Source: Thermoplasmatota archaeon
GTDB lineage: Archaea > Thermoplasmatota > Thermoplasmata > UBA10834
Reading direction: 5' to 3'
Length of the DNA stretch: 41,903 bases
Assembly: GCA_016930135.1 (NCBI GenBank)
Contig: JAFGHM010000015.1
Coordinates: forward strand, 1-41,903
Below are positions 37,798 through 41,903 of this stretch, in pieces. A program made the position numbers and the translations under genes. Positions within the stretch are counted from its first letter, which is position 1; each line of letters opens with the position of its first letter. The notes under the pieces were generated by a model that was not told the origin of the DNA, made no database searches, and saw only the letters and a list, made by a program, of their open reading frames with translations.

Positions 37798-38106
37798 ATG
37801 GAGGCTGAGTGGAAGAAGGCGATCAGAAGGTTCTTGTTGAACAACCTCGGCCAGATGGAGCAGGCAGAACTCGATGCCTGGCTCAGCGACGATTTCGACC
37901 TCGCCCCTTTGCTCGAACCTCCGTTGAGAGCGATGTCTCGATACAGGGCACAGGTGCTGCGAGAACTCCACCAGATCTCGCCGGGCGAGATCTTCGACAC
38001 CTTCCGCGAGGAGCACCCGGAGCTCGTTTTCCCTGACAAGAACAAAGCAATACTCAAGATCGGCAAGGAGCTCGAGGTCATGAAAGCGATGCTGCTGACG
38101 ATGTGA
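37798..38106 (+). CDS. Small protein of unknown function in the Fe-S/flavoprotein operon (102 aa)
   Basis: No family is recognised. The protein is mostly helical, with an acidic middle (AELDAWLSDDFDLAPLLEPP), a PGEIFDTFREEHPELVFPDK segment and a C-terminal helix KIGKELEVMKAMLLTM. It has no signal peptide, membrane helix or cysteine. ATG 37798 is preferred because GAAGGAG (37783-37789) lies at the right distance; ATG 37792 and the track GTG 37789 overlap the flavoprotein stop. Its place in a tight operon with two redox subunits suggests a small third subunit or assembly factor, which is inference. Confidence 0.7.
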   Translation: MEAEWKKAIRRFLLNNLGQMEQAELDAWLSDDFDLAPLLEPPLRAMSRYRAQVLRELHQISPGEIFDTFREEHPELVFPDKNKAILKIGKELEVMKAMLLTM

Positions 38107-38206
38107 TCGCCCCGGCGTTTCCATTCCGCCTTGCCGCGTCTAGCCATGGAGCCTTCTGCGAGCGTATCCAGATGCTGTCAGCACCTGGCTCCGTAACTGC
38201 AAAACT

Positions 38207-38214
38207 GTTATTAC
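38207..38214 (+). promoter_or_regulatory. TATA-like element of the CoA-transferase gene
   Basis: GTTATTAC is centred about 35 nt before ATG 38245. It is the only AT-rich stretch in the 138-bp gap 38107-38244, which otherwise shows nothing. Confidence 0.5.
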
Positions 38215-38244
38215 AGCCTACAATCTTCGAGTCGCTGACCATCC

Positions 38245-40158
38245 ATGGCCGCGAAATCAACGGCGTCCGAGGAACCCTCAACAGCGCCCCCTGCTGGAAG
38301 CTCGAAGATGATGCTGGATTGGCAAGAGCGCTACAAGGAGAAGGTGAGGACGCCGGAACAGGCGGTCGCGACGATACGCCGAGGCGACAAAGTATTCATA
38401 GGTTCTGGCGCGGCCGAGCCGCAGACGATCGTCAAGGCGCTAATCGAGACTGCTGGGAGGCTCGCGGACACCAGGATAATGCACATCATGACCCTCGGCG
38501 TGGCGCCTTATACCGAGGAGAAGTTCACCGACCAGTTCAGGCATAACGCCTTCTTCATAGGCGCTAACACGAGACAGGCTGTGGCGGAGGGCAGGGCGGA
38601 CTACACGCCCGTGTTTCTGTCCGAGATCCCTGCCCTGTTCAAGTCCGGACAGATGCCAATCGACGTCGCCATAATCCAGGTCTCCCCGCCTGACAAGTTC
38701 GGGTTCTGTAGCTACGGCGTGTCAACGGATGTCGTCAAGTCCGCCACAGAGTCGGCGGCGAAGGTCATCGCGGAGATCAATCCGCAGATGCCCAGGGCGC
38801 TCGGGGACTGCTTCGTGAACTTGAACGACATCGACATAGCCGTGCCGGTGGACGAGCCCCTGCTCTGCTCCGCCTATGTCAAGGCGGACGATGTGTCAAG
38901 GCGGATCGGCAGGAACATCGCCAGTCTGATTGAGGACGGCTCGACCATGCAGATGGGCATAGGCACCATACCCGATTCCGTGCTTCTTCACCTCACGGGG
39001 AAGAAGGACCTGGGTATCCATACCGAGATGTTCTCGGACGGGCTCATGGAGCTCGTGGACAAGGGCATCATAACGAACAGGAGGAAGACGCTTCACCCGG
39101 GGAAGACCATCGCCTCGTTCTGCATAGGAAGCAGGAAGCTCTACGAATACGTGGATGACAACCCAGCCATAGAGTTCCATCCGACCGAGCACACCAACGA
39201 CCCCTTCATAATCGCACAGAACGACAAGATGGTCTCGATAAACTCGGCGATAGAGGTGGACCTCACGGGCCAGGTGTGCGCAGACTCCCTCGGCTCGATG
39301 TTCTACTCTGGCATAGGCGGCCAGGTGGACTTCGTCAGGGGCGCTTCGAGGTCTAAGGGAGGCAAGCCGATAATCGCCCTGCCCTCGACGGCGAAGGACG
39401 GCAAGATATCGAGAATAAGCGTGAACCTGCGGGAGGGCGCGGGAGTTGTCACCACCAGGGGCGATGTGCACTACGTGGTGACCGAGTGGGGCATCGCATA
39501 TCTCCACGGGAAGAACATCCGGGAGAGGGCGATGGCCCTGATAGGCATCGCGCACCCCAAGTTCAGGAAGGACCTCATGGAGGGTGCGAAGAAGCTCAAC
39601 TACATCTACAAGGACCAGATACTGCCAGACGAGGAGGCCGTCTATCCGGAGGAACTCGAGACCGTCATGACCACAAAGGACGGTTCCGAGCTGATCGTCA
39701 GGCCCATCAGGCCCACGGACGAGGAGATGCTCAGCGACATGTTCTACGACCTCAGCGATCAGACCATCATAAACAGGTTCTTCAGTATGCTCAAGTCGAT
39801 GCCTCACAGGAGGCTGCAGCAGTTCTGCTGTATCGATTATCAGAGCGAGATGTCCCTCGTGGCCATCACGAATGAGGGCGTCAAGCAGAAGGTCGTCGGC
39901 CTCGGCAGCTACCATCTCAACCCGGCCACGCACAGGGCGGAGATAGCCTTCATGGTCGCGGATGCGTGGCAGGGCAAGGGCATAGGCACGTTCATGATGA
40001 AGTCCCTGGTCAGGATTGCGAAGTCGAAGAACATCAAGGGCTTCACCGCCGAGGTGCTCAGGGACAATGTGGCCATGATAGCCCTCATGCACAAGGCGGG
40101 CGTGGAGCCGAAGTCCAACATCGTCGACGGCTCCTACGTCTTCACGATGGACTTCTGA
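38245..40158 (+). CDS. Acetyl-CoA hydrolase/transferase-family protein fused to a GNAT acetyltransferase domain
   Basis: This 637-residue protein has two domains. Residues about 25-460 form a CoA-transferase of the acetyl-CoA hydrolase/4-hydroxybutyrate CoA-transferase type, with VSPPDKFGFCSYGVSTD, MQMGIGTIPDSVL, the likely catalytic Glu in HTEMFSDGLMEL, and SGIGGQVDFVRGA. Residues about 475-637 form a GNAT domain, with LIVRPIRPTDEEMLSDMFYDLSD and the acetyl-CoA loop WQGKGIGTFMMK. The N-terminal 20 residues are Ser/Ala/Pro-rich. Such fusions are known in other prokaryotes. It is predicted to exchange or hydrolyse CoA thioesters; the GNAT may acetylate a protein or the enzyme itself. It stands alone behind its own promoter. 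Confidence 0.9.
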   Translation: MAAKSTASEEPSTAPPAGSSKMMLDWQERYKEKVRTPEQAVATIRRGDKVFIGSGAAEPQTIVKALIETAGRLADTRIMHIMTLGVAPYTEEKFTDQFRHNAFFIGANTRQAVAEGRADYTPVFLSEIPALFKSGQMPIDVAIIQVSPPDKFGFCSYGVSTDVVKSATESAAKVIAEINPQMPRALGDCFVNLNDIDIAVPVDEPLLCSAYVKADDVSRRIGRNIASLIEDGSTMQMGIGTIPDSVLLHLTGKKDLGIHTEMFSDGLMELVDKGIITNRRKTLHPGKTIASFCIGSRKLYEYVDDNPAIEFHPTEHTNDPFIIAQNDKMVSINSAIEVDLTGQVCADSLGSMFYSGIGGQVDFVRGASRSKGGKPIIALPSTAKDGKISRISVNLREGAGVVTTRGDVHYVVTEWGIAYLHGKNIRERAMALIGIAHPKFRKDLMEGAKKLNYIYKDQILPDEEAVYPEELETVMTTKDGSELIVRPIRPTDEEMLSDMFYDLSDQTIINRFFSMLKSMPHRRLQQFCCIDYQSEMSLVAITNEGVKQKVVGLGSYHLNPATHRAEIAFMVADAWQGKGIGTFMMKSLVRIAKSKNIKGFTAEVLRDNVAMIALMHKAGVEPKSNIVDGSYVFTMDF

Positions 40159-40162
40159 CAGG

Positions 40163-40170
40163 ATTATCTA
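40163..40170 (+). promoter_or_regulatory. TATA-like element of the endonuclease IV gene
   Basis: ATTATCTA is centred about 38 nt before ATG 40204, with a predicted leader of about 11 nt. Confidence 0.45.
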
Positions 40171-40203
40171 TTGGGAGCGGGAATACAGGTTTGGTAGCTG
40201 GAA

Positions 40204-41046
40204 ATGATGCTGGGAGGGCACGTATCGATCTCAGGCGGTTTGGACAAGGCCCCTGAGCGGGCACGCCAGGCCACGTGCGACTGCATGCAGATCTTCTCGA
40301 AGAACCAGATGCAGTGGAAGGCGAAGCCCTTGGACCTGGAGGAGGCCGAGAGGTTCAAGGAGAACTCCAAGAGGTTCTCAATCAAGGAGACGGTCATCCA
40401 TGATTCGTACCTGATCAACCTCGGCAGCCCTGACAAGAGGCTGCTCAGGCAGTCGAGGGAGGCCTTCCTCGACGAGATGGCTAGGGCTAAGCACCTCGGC
40501 GTTCGCAACCTGATCTTTCATCCGGGAGCGCATATGGGCGCAGGCGAACAGGCTGGCCTGAAGAAGATAGCTGAGTCGCTCAACTGGGCGAGGACTGAGT
40601 TCGGCTCAGGTGATGTCGCCTTCGTGATAGAGATCACCGCAGGCCAGGGGACAGTGCTGGGTCACTCTTTCGAGCAGATCGAAAAGATCATCACCCTTCT
40701 CAATGACCAGAAGAACGTTGGCGTGTGCTTCGACACCGCTCACGCCTATGCAGCAGGCTACGATGTAAAGACCAGGAAGGGCTACGAGAGGACCTTCCAG
40801 ACGTTCGAAGATGTGATAGGGCTCGAGCATATGAAGGCGATGCACATCAACGACTCGAAGGTGAAGCAGGGCTCTAGGATCGACAGACACGAGCAGATAG
40901 GCAAGGGGTTCATCGGGCTTGACGGATTCAGGAACTTCATGAACGATAAGCGCTGGGAGAGCATACCGCTGGTCCTCGAGACCCCTCAAGGGGAGAAGGG
41001 CTACAGGAGCGAGCTCAAGACCTTGAGGGCCCTCAGAAGGAAATAG
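40204..41046 (+). CDS. nfo: Endonuclease IV (AP endonuclease)
   Basis: This enzyme cuts DNA 5' to abasic sites in base excision repair and uses three zinc ions in a TIM barrel. The protein has 280 residues. Family motifs are in order: GGHVSISGG, QIFSKNQMQWK, IFHPGAH, VIEITAGQG, CFDTAHAYAAGYD, MHINDSK, DRHEQIGKGFIG and LETPQG, which supply the His/Glu/Asp metal ligands. It starts at ATG 40204 or the adjacent ATG 40207. The 3' end overlaps the convergent NFACT-family gene by 14 bp. The stop is TAG. Confidence 0.96.
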   Translation: MMLGGHVSISGGLDKAPERARQATCDCMQIFSKNQMQWKAKPLDLEEAERFKENSKRFSIKETVIHDSYLINLGSPDKRLLRQSREAFLDEMARAKHLGVRNLIFHPGAHMGAGEQAGLKKIAESLNWARTEFGSGDVAFVIEITAGQGTVLGHSFEQIEKIITLLNDQKNVGVCFDTAHAYAAGYDVKTRKGYERTFQTFEDVIGLEHMKAMHINDSKVKQGSRIDRHEQIGKGFIGLDGFRNFMNDKRWESIPLVLETPQGEKGYRSELKTLRALRRK

Positions 41047-41903
41047 ACATCCCGACCTGCTCGGTGACGCCGACATCCCCAGGCGGGAGAATGCTCTGGA
41101 TCTCCTCGATGGGCACCTCGAACGCATCGGAGAGCAGCCTCGCGAACTCGTTCTTGTCCCGCTCGCCAGGCCTGAAAATCACATAGCGGCCGCATCGTGA
41201 GCGTATGGCGGTCTCGGGCCCGCACATGATCTTCCTCGTCCCCTCGAACTCAGTCTCTCCGATGCCGAGCTTGATCTCCAGCTTGTTCGAGTAGTTCCTC
41301 TTCCCTCGTATGACGAACGCGCCCTTTGCGAGGTACTCTCCGCTTTGCGGGGTCTTGCTGACCTGTTCGGGCATGACCCAGTAGCCTGCCGCGGAGCCTA
41401 TCTTCGCGTTCCAGGCCTTCGAAGTCGCCACTGCGAACTCGCAGGCCTCGTATAGTGTCTTCTCGGTCACGCCGGCCTGCGTCTTCACGACGACGCTCGG
41501 CGCGCCGTGTATGTCGGCATGGGCGTATCTGTCGCCTGGCTTCAGATGCTTCTTGACCAACATATCGTTGCTCTTGGCATCCTTGCCCCCGAGCACTATC
41601 GCCCCCTCGCTCGATATGAACCACCTGTACCTCTCGAACCAGAAGCGCTTGGTGTGCTCGTGTCCTGCCTTCTTCTTCTCGGGCTCGGCATCCCCCTCGA
41701 CGGCGGATTCGAGTGCGCTCCTAGTCTCCCCGAGGGCCGTAAGAACACCTTCGAGCTTCTTCCTGGCCTTCTTGGCCGCCTCATAGTATCTTCTGGAGCT
41801 GGACTCAACGGTGCCGTCTAGCTCCAACTCGACCTTGTTGTGGCCGAGCACAACCGTCAATATGCGTCTCTTCTGGTCGAAGGATTCGTACCCCTGGACG
41901 CTC
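41033..41903 (-). CDS. NFACT/RqcH-family protein, C-terminal part (cut by right edge)
   Basis: The track begins at TTG 41860, but the same frame continues open to the window edge with family-like residues (SVQGYESFDQKRRI), so the gene enters from the right. The family (Rqc2/NEMF, RqcH, formerly fibronectin-binding protein) binds stalled large ribosomal subunits and recruits tRNA. Seen here are the end of the coiled-coil (SSRRYYEAAKKARKKLEG), then the NFACT-R domain: RWFISSEGAIVLGGKDAKSNDMLV, YAHADIHGAPSVVVK, and a C-terminal NFACT-C-like region (RYVIFRPGERDKNEFARLL). The N-terminal NFACT-N and HhH parts are outside the window. Confidence 0.9.
   Translation of the reverse strand, partial: SVQGYESFDQKRRILTVVLGHNKVELELDGTVESSSRRYYEAAKKARKKLEGVLTALGETRSALESAVEGDAEPEKKKAGHEHTKRFWFERYRWFISSEGAIVLGGKDAKSNDMLVKKHLKPGDRYAHADIHGAPSVVVKTQAGVTEKTLYEACEFAVATSKAWNAKIGSAAGYWVMPEQVSKTPQSGEYLAKGAFVIRGKRNYSNKLEIKLGIGETEFEGTRKIMCGPETAIRSRCGRYVIFRPGERDKNEFARLLSDAFEVPIEEIQSILPPGDVGVTEQVGMSISF

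Noticed and set aside
38896-40092. A 398-codon minus-strand ORF opposite the CoA-transferase
   Set aside because: Composition is typical of antisense shadows (His, Arg, Leu, Val) and the plus-strand protein has full family motifs.

Overview
This is a GC-rich archaeal chromosome segment. Archaeal markers are the split RNA polymerase A'/A'' subunits, ribosomal proteins L30e and S17e, GatD/GatE, a translin-family protein, a two-KH-domain NusA, an HVO_0476-type zinc protein, an AglB oligosaccharyltransferase, TATA boxes about 27 nt before many starts, and a tRNA gene without encoded CCA. The rpoB frame stays open across the position where methanogens and halophiles split B''/B', so RpoB is probably one chain. 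Together with the gene mix this suggests an uncultured member of the Thermoplasmatota; that assignment is inference. No insertion sequence, CRISPR array, phage gene or origin was seen.

Layout. 1-6986: transcription operon rpoB(partial)-rpoA1-rpoA2-rpl30e-nusA with overlapping stop/start codons. 6973-8800: divergent radical SAM protein and pyrF. 8926-16310: a two-gene surface/N-glycosylation unit made of a roughly 2,190-residue AglB with a long beta-sandwich tail, and a translationally coupled CARDB-type membrane protein. 16386-22791: thioredoxin, translin-family protein and purD, gatD-gatE, a small unknown ORF and a HemK-type methyltransferase. 22887-27877: rhomboid and metallo-beta-lactamase-fold pair, zinc protein, L-isoaspartyl methyltransferase, HAD phosphatase, TraB-like protein, thyX. 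27984-31064: rps17e, a three-gene ABC exporter and tRNA-Arg(GCG). 31098-40158: an accessory metabolic region with two MttB-family methyltransferases flanking a corrinoid protein, then an HdrD/GlcF-like Fe-S protein, a GlcD-like flavoprotein, a small unknown protein, and a CoA-transferase fused to a GNAT domain. 40204-41903: endonuclease IV and the C-terminal part of an NFACT/RqcH-family protein cut by the window edge.

How it fits together. Most of the window is housekeeping. The two parts that look like undescribed systems are the giant AglB with its coupled partner, which may be an oligosaccharyltransferase carrying its own wall-like stalk, and the corrinoid methyltransferase/flavin-Fe-S/CoA-transferase region. 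The latter is compatible with demethylation of a methylated amine or betaine and oxidation of a 2-hydroxyacid-like substrate. No methyl-coenzyme M reductase, CoM- or pterin-directed methyltransferase, or corrinoid reactivation enzyme is visible here.
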